From assembly GCA_002351955.1 (NCBI GenBank), contig DEHO01000034.1:85433-98529 (forward strand): DNA of 13,097 nt, read 5' to 3'. Within the stretch, counting starts at the first letter, position 1; the number at the start of each line of letters is the position of its first letter. The notes below the pieces were generated by a model, which saw only the letters and a list, made by a program, of their open reading frames with translations, was not told where the DNA came from and ran no database searches. Positions 1 through 7,198 of the stretch are shown here, one piece after another. The position numbers were made by a program, and so were the translations under genes. This DNA comes from Flavobacteriales bacterium UBA2798. GTDB lineage: Bacteria > Bacteroidota > Bacteroidia > Flavobacteriales_D > UBA2798.

Positions 1-752
1 TCCATGGCTGCAATTCGCTTGTCTGCCGAATGAAGAAAACTTTTCGCAAGTAAAACAGCGCCTTTTTCTTTTTCTTCCATCCTCAGATAGCTTACTCCTG
101 CATAATAAGCTGCCCAGTAATCGATGATGCTTGTTGCTGGTGAATTCTGAAAAATCTTCTCGTAAAGTGATACAACTTCTGATTTATTTCCAAGGTAGAA
201 AAGTGTACGTAATTGAATAAAGTGAAATCTTGTGCCGATAAAAGGGTGTTGCATGAATCGATGCTCCAACAAGCTGTCGAGATGAAATAAATCACTTGAT
301 TGGTCTTCCATCTTGTCTTCTTCCCAAGGATCGATGGCTATTTCATAATAGTTTTCATTCTCTTTGGCAAAAATCAGGTAGTCGAAATAGAGCTTATTTT
401 CTTTTTTTACAAGCCATCGGTAGAAGGGGTTTTTTCGAATTGTTGTTGTGGGTTCCGTCAGCGCATAGGCTGAATGATGGTAAATGATTTCCTGAATGAA
501 TGCTGCTTTGATCCCGCTTTCCTTTTCCCATTCTTTTAAATTGATTTCTCTGTCGTATCCAATTCCGTGAATATTACTTCTGTCACGCCATAATTCTGAG
601 GTGAATCCGATGCCGTACATTTCCTTGTGGTAATTATCATGCGGCTGAAACAATGCAAATCTGTATTGCTCAGGCATAGGCCACCAACTGCAGCTTATTA
701 CGGGTAGGGTGTAAATGACTGCGATCAGACTAAAAACGATCCTTGAGTTCAT
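1..752 (-). CDS. TPR-like lipoprotein of unknown function (C-terminus off the left edge)
   Basis: This open frame is continuous on the minus strand from an ATG at 752 to the window edge, giving about 250 codons with no stop. The N-terminus is a lipoprotein signal: a hydrophobic stretch ending in LPVISC, so the mature protein would start at a lipidated Cys near residue 21 and be tethered to a membrane. The mature part opens with SWWPMPEQYRFALFQP. Residues about 165-250 look helical and TPR-like (for example FIGTRFHFIQLRTLFYLGNK and YYAGVSYLRMEEKEKGAVLL). This style resembles large Bacteroidota lipoproteins of unknown function that I know only as hypothetical. The start lies inside the end of the upstream gene (23-base overlap, different frame), which suggests translational coupling. 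No catalytic motif is visible. The reading frame is secure; the function is unknown. Confidence 0.8.
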   Translation of the reverse strand, partial: MNSRIVFSLIAVIYTLPVISCSWWPMPEQYRFALFQPHDNYHKEMYGIGFTSELWRDRSNIHGIGYDREINLKEWEKESGIKAAFIQEIIYHHSAYALTEPTTTIRKNPFYRWLVKKENKLYFDYLIFAKENENYYEIAIDPWEEDKMEDQSSDLFHLDSLLEHRFMQHPFIGTRFHFIQLRTLFYLGNKSEVVSLYEKIFQNSPATSIIDYWAAYYAGVSYLRMEEKEKGAVLLAKSFLHSADKRIAAM

Positions 753-1770
753 GGAAAAAGTGTTTGGGGTAGTTTTTATAATAGGTTTGCTGCAGATCAA
801 AAAACAATACCCGAGCACCCGGAAAATGGAGCGCAAGTTCATCAGCTGCATTTATCAAATCATTTTTGCTGACTTCTTCATACCGGATAATATGTTCTAC
901 ATAAGCATCTCCGAAAAAGGAAAAACCTGAATAGTAATCGGATCGATCTACTGAATATCTATTGTCATCCAAAGGCTGCGCTTCTCCGGTTGAAATCATT
1001 TCCTGCATTTTTTCATGTTGAATCAGTCGCACAATTTCTCCATGTGCATTGTATTCAACTCCCTGTTTGTAAATCGGCAATGCTACATCCAGCATCAGAG
1101 GATAATGGTCTGCCGACTCCAGGTACTTGGAACCTTCCTTGTGATCGAAAATATAATTGTCGATTGATTCATCGCGGATATCGCTCATGTTGTAATACAT
1201 AAGCACTCCTTTATCTACTGGAGGGACTCCGGCTTTTTCATGATATTTGTATTGATACAGCCGAATTGTTGAACTGATTAGAGTAGTGCCGGAGTACTTC
1301 CGGAATACCTTAAGAAAATAGAAGAAAAGTTCTTTTGTGCTTTCGTTCCAGTCGCAGTCGAATTGAATTTCCCGAAGCGGTGTTTTTGCATAGCGGTGAT
1401 GCATTCTGTTAATTTTTGCCCAGGTTTTACGTGCTACATCTTCTATTTTGTTTTTGTTTACCTGCAACAGTGATTCATTATCAATGTAGATCACAGGAAC
1501 AACCGAAAAATGGTTGGGAAATGGCGTTTTATTCTGGAGCCGGGCAACGGGAATCAGACTGGTATGTTCCCAGTTGTATTCCAGATCAAAAAAGCGGACA
1601 TACAATTCTTTGATGTTATTTTCATTACAGAATTTAACATCTTCCTCGGAGAAATTGAAGGCTGTTTTCCAATAATAAAAAGCAGGATCCGGATTGTCTT
1701 TTTTATTTGAAAAACATCCTGAGAAAATCAGTAAAATACCGGTTAATGTGAGATGGATTAGGAGTTTCAT
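730..1770 (-). CDS. TIM-barrel-like lipoprotein (possibly DUF3142-related)
   Basis: A 346-residue protein. I chose the ATG at 1770 over the in-frame TTG at 1776 because MKLLIHLTLTGILLIFSGC is a complete lipoprotein signal with lipobox FSGC (lipidated Cys19). The body has spaced beta-strand-like segments typical of a TIM barrel: ELYVRFFDLEYN (55-66), SVVPVIYID (89-97), REIQFDCDWNEST (133-145), then TTLISSTIRLYQYKY and KGVLMYYNMSD. Asp138, Asp140 and Trp141 at a predicted strand end are candidates for an active or binding site. The opening AFYYWKTAF and this layout recall DUF3142-type and glycoside-hydrolase-like barrels, but the match is from memory and weak. It probably sits on a membrane facing the periplasm or surface. 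It precedes and overlaps the TPR-like lipoprotein gene by 23 bases, so the two are likely co-transcribed. Function not established. Confidence 0.82.
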   Translation of the reverse strand: MKLLIHLTLTGILLIFSGCFSNKKDNPDPAFYYWKTAFNFSEEDVKFCNENNIKELYVRFFDLEYNWEHTSLIPVARLQNKTPFPNHFSVVPVIYIDNESLLQVNKNKIEDVARKTWAKINRMHHRYAKTPLREIQFDCDWNESTKELFFYFLKVFRKYSGTTLISSTIRLYQYKYHEKAGVPPVDKGVLMYYNMSDIRDESIDNYIFDHKEGSKYLESADHYPLMLDVALPIYKQGVEYNAHGEIVRLIQHEKMQEMISTGEAQPLDDNRYSVDRSDYYSGFSFFGDAYVEHIIRYEEVSKNDLINAADELALHFPGARVLFFDLQQTYYKNYPKHFFHELKDRF

Positions 1771-1846
1771 ACTCAAACCTCGTCATCTTATAGGTGTGAT
1801 TGCAGGCAAATTGATTATCCGTTTGAACTTGTTGAGTAAACGTGGC

Positions 1847-1877
1847 TTGACAATGTCCCGCGAATTGGTTAGTATTG
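1847..1877 (+). promoter_or_regulatory. Candidate Bacteroidota promoter for the DUF6141-like gene
   Basis: TTG at 1847-1849 is followed after 20 bases by TAGTATTG at 1870-1877, one mismatch from the Bacteroidota -7 box TAnnTTTG. The ATG at 1891 lies 13 bases further on, which allows a short leader. The spacing equals that of the stronger candidate in front of the first cargo gene. The site lies in the 120-base divergent gap; I found no equally good box for the lipoprotein gene on the other strand. Confidence 0.35.
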
Positions 1878-1890
1878 GAAAAAGAATTCT

Positions 1891-2391
1891 ATGGAAAAGA
1901 TCGAATTTGCCGAACGTCAGCGTTTCACCCAGATTTGGATTTGGTTGCTGTTGCTGGGTATCAATGGATTGATCATCTGGGGAATTGTTCAACAGATCGG
2001 GTACGGTTTGCCTTTTGGAAACAAGCCTGTTCCCAATACGGGATTGGTCGTCATTTTTATTTTGGTGAACCTCTTTACTTTCTTTTTTATTTTCCTGAGT
2101 ATGCGAACCCGGATCGATGAGAAGGGTATGCATGTTCGTTTTTTTCCTTTTCACCGAAAAGAAAGATCCTTTCTTTGGACCGACATCAACAGAGCTTACA
2201 TCCGGCAATACCGTCCCATTGCGGAATATGGGGGGTGGGGTTTGCGTGTCCTTGGCAGGTTTGGTGCGTACAATGTTTCCGGTGATACCGGTGTACAGCT
2301 GGAACTTAAAAACGGCGGGAAAATTTTGATCGGAACCCAGAAGAAAGATGAGATCATAATTCTTCTCCGAAAATACGGATTTGGAGAATGA
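1891..2391 (+). CDS. Small membrane protein with PH-like cytosolic domain (DUF6141-like)
   Basis: A 166-residue protein. The N-terminus MEKIEFAERQRFTQ leads into two hydrophobic helices (about residues 15-33 and 50-70), joined by a short loop containing QQIGYGLPFGNKPVPN. A soluble domain of about 95 residues follows. Its alternating strands, the motif AEYGGWGLRVLGRFGAYN and the ending ILIGTQKKDEIIILLRKYG look like a small bacterial PH-type fold. I recall this pattern as the DUF6141 family of Bacteroidota, usually about this length; the name is from memory. No enzymatic residues stand out, so it is more likely a membrane-associated binding or scaffolding protein. It is transcribed away from the lipoprotein pair and converges on the HD phosphohydrolase gene with only 16 bases between stops, leaving no room for an obvious hairpin terminator. 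Confidence 0.85.
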   Translation: MEKIEFAERQRFTQIWIWLLLLGINGLIIWGIVQQIGYGLPFGNKPVPNTGLVVIFILVNLFTFFFIFLSMRTRIDEKGMHVRFFPFHRKERSFLWTDINRAYIRQYRPIAEYGGWGLRVLGRFGAYNVSGDTGVQLELKNGGKILIGTQKKDEIIILLRKYGFGE

Positions 2392-2407
2392 TCGATCACT
2401 TCGTTAA

Positions 2408-3631
2408 CTAACGGATCACTGCAAGAACATGTTTTTTTACCGGTTTAGCCAGAGCTGAGATATTCAGATTGTCTGACGCTTCGGTAATGTCCATTACTTC
2501 TCCGGTTTTAAAAAGGATATTGATTTTGTCGTTTTTCGGATTGTAGGCGTTATTGGTGAGTCCGGTAGTACAAACAAAATAATCGGCTTCTTTTTCACTC
2601 ACATGAAAGCGTTTCATGGCCAACTGTTTTTGTTGCTGGATAACGTCTTTGCTGATAGCCGATCTGTCGAGTTTGATCTTGTATAGTTTCCGGTTGATGA
2701 AATCCGTGCAAAGTTTTTTCAGTATCTTATCATCTCCATCCATCCACGCTTTTACAGAACTGATGATATCGTAATCGTCGAGGCGGGCGAAGGTTTCGAG
2801 CAGACTTTGATCCATATCAAAATCGATGCGATTGAACTTTCCATAAAGGAAAACTTCAAGTGAAGGTGTGCACCAAAGTTTCTTTCCTTTCATGGCCAAT
2901 TCTTTGGCACGCTTGAGAATATTGATGAGCATGAGTTCTGCCGCAACTACGGTTTTGTGCAGATAAACCTGCCAATACATCAGCCTGCGTGCAATAATGA
3001 ACTTTTCGATGGAGTATATTCCTTTTTCTTCAACTACAAGATGGTCTTTTACCACATCCAGCATTTTGATGATACGCTCGCTGCCAACAACGCCCTCTGA
3101 AACTCCGGTAAAAAAACTGTCGCGGTTAAGGTAATCCAACCGATCCATGTCGAGCTGTGAACTAACGAGTTGATGCAGGAATTTCTTTTTGTAGGTGTTG
3201 GTGAAAATTTTGATGGCGAGATCCAGCTTCCCCTTAAATTCCTGATTGAGTCGTTCCATGAACAATAAGGAAATCTCCTCATGATGCACTTCCTCAACAA
3301 TTGTGTTTTCCAAGGCATGAGAGAATGGGCCGTGACCTATATCATGCAGCAAAATCGCAATTGTAACCGCCTCAGCTTCTTCCTCACTTATCGAATGACC
3401 TTTACTCCTTAGTGTTTCGATGGCCTGTGTCATGAGGTGCATTGCGCCCATTGCATGGTGAAAACGGGTGTGCAAGGCGCCGGGATATACCAGATGCGAC
3501 ATTCCCAACTGACGAATACGTCGGAGACGCTGAAACCAGGGATGATCGATGATATCAAGCGCCAGATTATTGGGTAGCGTTATGAAACCGTAAACAGGGT
3601 CGTTAAAGATCTTGTGCTTGGGAGAAGACAT
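2408..3631 (-). CDS. HD-domain phosphohydrolase (COG1078, dGTPase-like)
   Basis: A 407-residue protein. I start at the ATG at 3631 (MSSPKHKIFNDPVYGFI), matching the usual family N-terminus; the longer frame would begin at a TTG that is itself part of a promoter-like box. The metal site of the HD superfamily is complete: HTRFHHAMG (His54-Gly62), LLHDIGHGPFSH (His96-Asp97 doublet) and the distal SSQLDMDRLDYLNRDSF with Asp161/Asp163. This order is typical of COG1078 proteins related to dNTP triphosphohydrolases; activity on dNTPs or other nucleotides is known for relatives, but the substrate here cannot be read from sequence. The protein should be cytosolic. The gene is divergent from porX across a 95-base gap, an arrangement I recall as common in Bacteroidota. 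Confidence 0.93.
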   Translation of the reverse strand: MSSPKHKIFNDPVYGFITLPNNLALDIIDHPWFQRLRRIRQLGMSHLVYPGALHTRFHHAMGAMHLMTQAIETLRSKGHSISEEEAEAVTIAILLHDIGHGPFSHALENTIVEEVHHEEISLLFMERLNQEFKGKLDLAIKIFTNTYKKKFLHQLVSSQLDMDRLDYLNRDSFFTGVSEGVVGSERIIKMLDVVKDHLVVEEKGIYSIEKFIIARRLMYWQVYLHKTVVAAELMLINILKRAKELAMKGKKLWCTPSLEVFLYGKFNRIDFDMDQSLLETFARLDDYDIISSVKAWMDGDDKILKKLCTDFINRKLYKIKLDRSAISKDVIQQQKQLAMKRFHVSEKEADYFVCTTGLTNNAYNPKNDKINILFKTGEVMDITEASDNLNISALAKPVKKHVLAVIR

Positions 3632-3652
3632 CTTTTTGTTAATGATGGTTAA

Positions 3653-3660
3653 CAAAGATA
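3653..3660 (-). promoter_or_regulatory. Bacteroidota -7 box (TAnnTTTG) for the HD phosphohydrolase gene
   Basis: The minus strand reads TATCTTTG, an exact match to the Bacteroidota -7 consensus. It ends 21 bases upstream of the ATG at 3631, which would give a short leader. It contains the TTG that the longest open frame would use as a start, arguing that translation begins at the ATG instead. I see no TTG at the expected -33 spacing, so support comes from one box only. Confidence 0.4.
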
Positions 3661-3726
3661 GGGAATTGGATAATAAACCTTACTGCATTGCGTATATAGT
3701 TATCTTAGCTACTCAAATACTTTTTC

Positions 3727-5277
3727 ATGGAAAATATAAATATCCTCTGGGCCGACGATGAAATTGACTTGCTTAAACCGCATGTCATGTTTCTTGAGCA
3801 AAAGGGCTATCAGGTAACTACTGTAAACAATGGTGCTGATGCCGTAGATAAAGCCCGATCGATGGAGTTTTCCATTGTATTTCTGGATGAAAACATGCCC
3901 GGGCTTAGCGGACTGGAAACGCTTGAGCGTATCAAGGCCATTAAACCCGGAGTTCCAGTTGTGATGATCACCAAGAGCGAAGAAGAGTCAATAATGGATA
4001 GCGCTATCGGAGGAAAAATTGCCGATTACCTGATTAAGCCTGTCAATCCGAATCAAATTCTGCTAACGTTAAAAAAGAATCTTGATTCGAAAAGATTGGT
4101 AACCGAAAAAACAACCATGAATTACCAGCAGGAATTCCGTCAGATAGGAATGCAGCTCGGTGATTTGCGTACGGTGGAGGAGTGGAAAGATATGTTTCGC
4201 AAGCTGGTTTATTGGGAGATTGAGCTGGAGAAAATAGCGGATCCCGGATTGCATCAGATTCTTCAAATGCAAAAGGTGGAAGCAAATAATCTTTTTTCCC
4301 GCTTTGTAGGTGATAATTACCTGGATTGGGTCAACGGAAAGGCAGACGATATTCCTTTGATGTCGCACCAGCTCTTGCGTAAAAAACTATTACCCGATCT
4401 TGAAAAGGATCCGGTATTCCTCTTGGTTGTTGATAATCTGCGTTTCGATCAATGGAAAATTATTCGTCCGTTTTTAATGGAGTTCTTCACTGAGGAAGAA
4501 GAGGATCTCTATTTTTCAATTCTACCCACTGCGACGCAATATGCACGTAACGCATTATTCGCAGGTTTGATGCCTTCGGAGATTCAGAAGAAGTATCCTT
4601 CCATGTGGATGAACGATGATGATGAAGGCAGTAAAAACAATTTTGAGAAAGAATTTCTTGAAGGACTTTTAAAAATGCAGGGAAAAAATGTGAAATTTTC
4701 CTATAATAAAATCACCAATCTGAATGCAGGTAAAAAAGTGGTGGACCAATTCAATAATTTGCTCGGCAATCAGCTCAATGTTATCGTTTACAATTTTGTG
4801 GACATGCTTTCCCACGCACGAACAGATATGGAGGTGATTCGTGAGCTTGCGGATAATGAGGTTTCGTACAGAAGTATCACCCGCAGCTGGTTCGAACACT
4901 CTCCGCTTTTTGAATTGTGCAGAAAAGTAGCAGAGAAAAAACTCCGTTTGGTGATAACCACCGACCATGGCACCGTGCACGTGCAGGAACCCAGTAAAAT
5001 TGTAGGTGATCGAAATACAAATACCAATTTGCGTTACAAGCAAGGTAAAAACCTGAATTATAACAGTAAAGATGTTTTTGAGGTGAAAAATCCTGCAGAT
5101 GCATTTTTGCCAAAGGTGAATGTGAGTACCACTTATGTTTTTGCCAAAGACTATAAATTCTTTGTGTACCCCAACAATTACAATCAGTTCGTTAATTTCT
5201 ACCAGGGCACCTTTCAACACGGCGGCATCTCGATGGAGGAGATGATTATTCCTTATGTGAGTTTAAAGGCAAGATGA
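3727..5277 (+). CDS. porX: PorX: response regulator with PglZ phosphatase domain, T9SS regulator
   Basis: A 516-residue protein, the usual PorX length. Residues 1-120 form a CheY-type receiver: acidic pocket Asp10/Asp11, phospho-acceptor Asp54 in FLDENMPG, Thr82 and Lys104 in YLIKP. A helical linker (about 125-225) leads to a PglZ domain of the alkaline phosphatase superfamily. Its active-site elements are present: VVDNLRFDQW (Asp236/Asp241), PTATQYARNA with the likely Thr nucleophile at 268 or 270, FVDMLSHA (Asp359, His363), TTDHGTV (Asp413/His414) and QHGG (His498). In Porphyromonas and Flavobacterium, PorX is paired with the kinase PorY and controls T9SS genes; its PglZ domain is reported to be a zinc phosphodiesterase acting on oligonucleotides. 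No porY is in view. The gene is divergent from the HD phosphohydrolase and lies 39 bases before the first of three T9SS cargo genes. Confidence 0.96.
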   Translation: MENINILWADDEIDLLKPHVMFLEQKGYQVTTVNNGADAVDKARSMEFSIVFLDENMPGLSGLETLERIKAIKPGVPVVMITKSEEESIMDSAIGGKIADYLIKPVNPNQILLTLKKNLDSKRLVTEKTTMNYQQEFRQIGMQLGDLRTVEEWKDMFRKLVYWEIELEKIADPGLHQILQMQKVEANNLFSRFVGDNYLDWVNGKADDIPLMSHQLLRKKLLPDLEKDPVFLLVVDNLRFDQWKIIRPFLMEFFTEEEEDLYFSILPTATQYARNALFAGLMPSEIQKKYPSMWMNDDDEGSKNNFEKEFLEGLLKMQGKNVKFSYNKITNLNAGKKVVDQFNNLLGNQLNVIVYNFVDMLSHARTDMEVIRELADNEVSYRSITRSWFEHSPLFELCRKVAEKKLRLVITTDHGTVHVQEPSKIVGDRNTNTNLRYKQGKNLNYNSKDVFEVKNPADAFLPKVNVSTTYVFAKDYKFFVYPNNYNQFVNFYQGTFQHGGISMEEMIIPYVSLKAR

Positions 5278-5280
5278 GAA

Positions 5281-5311
5281 TTGGAAACACACACATAAGT
5301 AGCTATTTTTG
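5281..5311 (+). promoter_or_regulatory. Strong Bacteroidota-type promoter with almost no leader
   Basis: TTG at 5281-5283, then 20 bases, then TATTTTTG at 5304-5311, an exact TAnnTTTG -7 box with good spacing. It fits entirely in the 39-base gap after the porX stop codon. The ATG of the first cargo gene begins at 5317, only five bases after the box, so transcription from here would start at or next to the start codon. This implies a leaderless or near-leaderless transcript separate from porX. Confidence 0.55.
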
Positions 5312-5316
5312 AAACC

Positions 5317-7152
5317 ATGAGGCTACTGTTTCTCTTCTTGTTTTCTTTTTGCAGCATTATATTATTCAGCCAGACCGGTCCGGGTGGGATTGGTAGTTTA
5401 ACTGATAATGCCCTTTGGTTGCGTGCTAATTCGGGCACAAGCACTACAACAGCGGGTACTGCCGTACAAACCTGGAACGACATGTCGGGCAATGGGAATA
5501 ACGTGTCTCAGGCAACGGTGAACCAGCGTCCGATTTTCCGAACGAATATCATGAATGGTTATCCTGCTATTCAATTTGATAATGTGAATACCGCAGGAAA
5601 TAACGATTTTATGGAAGGGGCAGATTCACCTACTCTGGATAATACAAATGGACTTACCATCATTACTGTAATACGGATGACAAATCTTGGTGATGCACGT
5701 TCAATCGTGGCAAAGCGTACCAATGTCGGCGTTAATCAAGCCTATATGTTTTTCCTGTATACTTCCAATTATCTTTTTATTGATGTTGCCAGTAACGATA
5801 ATCGCTTTTCAACAAACCCAACGGCATATGCAATAAATACTAATTATATGCTGTCTTTGCTATATGATGGGTCTTTATCCGCACCAAATCGATGCAAAGT
5901 TTATGATGCCCAAGCATTAAGAGTTACTTCCACAGAATCTGCAGCAACATTGCCCGATTATGCTTCGCCATTAATAATTGGCGCAACTCACGTTGGCGAT
6001 AATCGTCCGTTTGGTGGATATATAGCTGAAATCATCATTTTTCGACGCGCATTGAATGATACGGAGCGTGTTATAGTTGATAATTATCTTTCTTCCAAGT
6101 ATAATATCGCCCTCAGCGGAAACGATTACCATTCCATGGATACACCTGCGAATGGGGATTTCGATCATGAAGTGGCGGGAATCGGTCGGAGGATACCTGC
6201 AGAGTTTCATAACGATGCTCAGGGAACTTCCATTGTCCGTATAAATAATCCATCTGCATTAAGCAACAATGAATACTTGTTTTGGGGGCATGATAATGGA
6301 ACCATGACTACCAATAACACAGTTGATGTAGATGGTACGATCATACAATCGAGGTTAAATCGTATTTGGAGATTGACGGAAACCGGTGATGTAGGTACAG
6401 TTACTGTTTCGTTCGATGTGAGTGGTTTTACGTCGGTTACCGGAAGTGATTTACGATTATTGATAGACCGTGATGGTGATGGTTTTTTTGATAATGATAT
6501 TGCACCACAAAGTGGAAGTTTTGCAGGTAATATCATCACATTTACAAATGTCGATTTTACATCTGGCGATCGCTTTACACTTGGTTCAATCAATTTAAAC
6601 CAAACACCTTTGCCGGTTGAGCTTCTCGATTTTCACGCAAGTAGAAATGAAGGAGTTGTACAATTGGGGTGGGAAACCGCTACGGAAAGCAACAGTTCCC
6701 ATTTTGTTGTTCAACGTTCAGTGGATGGAATTCAATGGATCGGAATCGGTCAAATCATGGCCGCAGGATTTTCTGTTTTACATCGTAATTACAATTTCAC
6801 CGATCATGCTCCATTATCGTGTACTTCTTATTACCGTTTGCGGATGGTTGATCTTGATGGAAGCAATGATTTTTCTTCGGTTAGGGTTGTTGATGCAGCT
6901 TCAGAAAATTCGCATTGGATTAATGTTTTTCCGAATCCCGTCAGTGATTGGATTACCCTTAAATCTATAGACGACAAACCCATTTCAGGAATTGAAATTT
7001 ATGATGTGGCTGGTCGAAAAGTACGGGAAGTTGCTCATTCTGTAGGGGCATCGTTAACAATTGATGTTTCTGATCTGCCGCCCGGGACGTATTACTTCGT
7101 TTATAATCAAGGGTCTAGGCCAGGCGTGTCTCCATTCGTAAGGTACCAATAG
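5317..7152 (+). CDS. T9SS-secreted LamG-like/DUF8202-like surface protein, copy 1
   Basis: A 611-residue secreted protein. Signal peptide 1-18 (cleavage LFS|QTGPGG). About 20-260 is a LamG/concanavalin-like domain with the opening pattern LWLRANSG, WNDMSGNGNN, NQRPIF. About 268-430 is a conserved domain (HEVAGIGR, WGHDNGTMTTNNTVDVDG, then the acidic loop DRDGDGFFDND, probably binding Ca2+), which I recall as DUF8202-like. From 431 (PLPVELLDF) runs an FN3-like beta-sandwich typical of Bacteroidota surface proteins. The last 77 residues (from INVFPNP at 535) are a T9SS type A sorting domain, with IYDVAGRKV and LPPGTYYF. It should cross the outer membrane by T9SS and be released or attached to the surface; an adhesin or glycan-binding role is inference only. 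It has its own promoter-like site and is the first of three tandem paralogs. It contains no recognisable enzyme motif. Confidence 0.93.
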   Translation: MRLLFLFLFSFCSIILFSQTGPGGIGSLTDNALWLRANSGTSTTTAGTAVQTWNDMSGNGNNVSQATVNQRPIFRTNIMNGYPAIQFDNVNTAGNNDFMEGADSPTLDNTNGLTIITVIRMTNLGDARSIVAKRTNVGVNQAYMFFLYTSNYLFIDVASNDNRFSTNPTAYAINTNYMLSLLYDGSLSAPNRCKVYDAQALRVTSTESAATLPDYASPLIIGATHVGDNRPFGGYIAEIIIFRRALNDTERVIVDNYLSSKYNIALSGNDYHSMDTPANGDFDHEVAGIGRRIPAEFHNDAQGTSIVRINNPSALSNNEYLFWGHDNGTMTTNNTVDVDGTIIQSRLNRIWRLTETGDVGTVTVSFDVSGFTSVTGSDLRLLIDRDGDGFFDNDIAPQSGSFAGNIITFTNVDFTSGDRFTLGSINLNQTPLPVELLDFHASRNEGVVQLGWETATESNSSHFVVQRSVDGIQWIGIGQIMAAGFSVLHRNYNFTDHAPLSCTSYYRLRMVDLDGSNDFSSVRVVDAASENSHWINVFPNPVSDWITLKSIDDKPISGIEIYDVAGRKVREVAHSVGASLTIDVSDLPPGTYYFVYNQGSRPGVSPFVRYQ

Positions 7153-7198
7153 CTCATCCGAATTTCCTATTTTCGTTAGATTTCAATAGATTTATAGA

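Noticed and set aside
1783..2208. A 141-residue open frame on the minus strand
   Set aside because: It lies opposite the membrane protein gene at 1891-2391 and fills the divergent promoter gap. Its translation is low-complexity and polar, with no start context or family resemblance.
2389..2398. Perfect 10-base palindrome TGATCGATCA at the stop codon of the DUF6141-like gene
   Set aside because: The arms are too short, there is no loop and no T-run follows. I do not call it a terminator or a regulator site.
3701..3708. TATCTTAG upstream of porX as a -7 box
   Set aside because: It has one mismatch to TAnnTTTG and no TTG at a suitable distance upstream. The porX promoter is not identified with confidence.
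4669..5220. A 183-residue open frame on the minus strand
   Set aside because: It is antisense to the PglZ domain of porX, whose active-site motifs fix the true frame.
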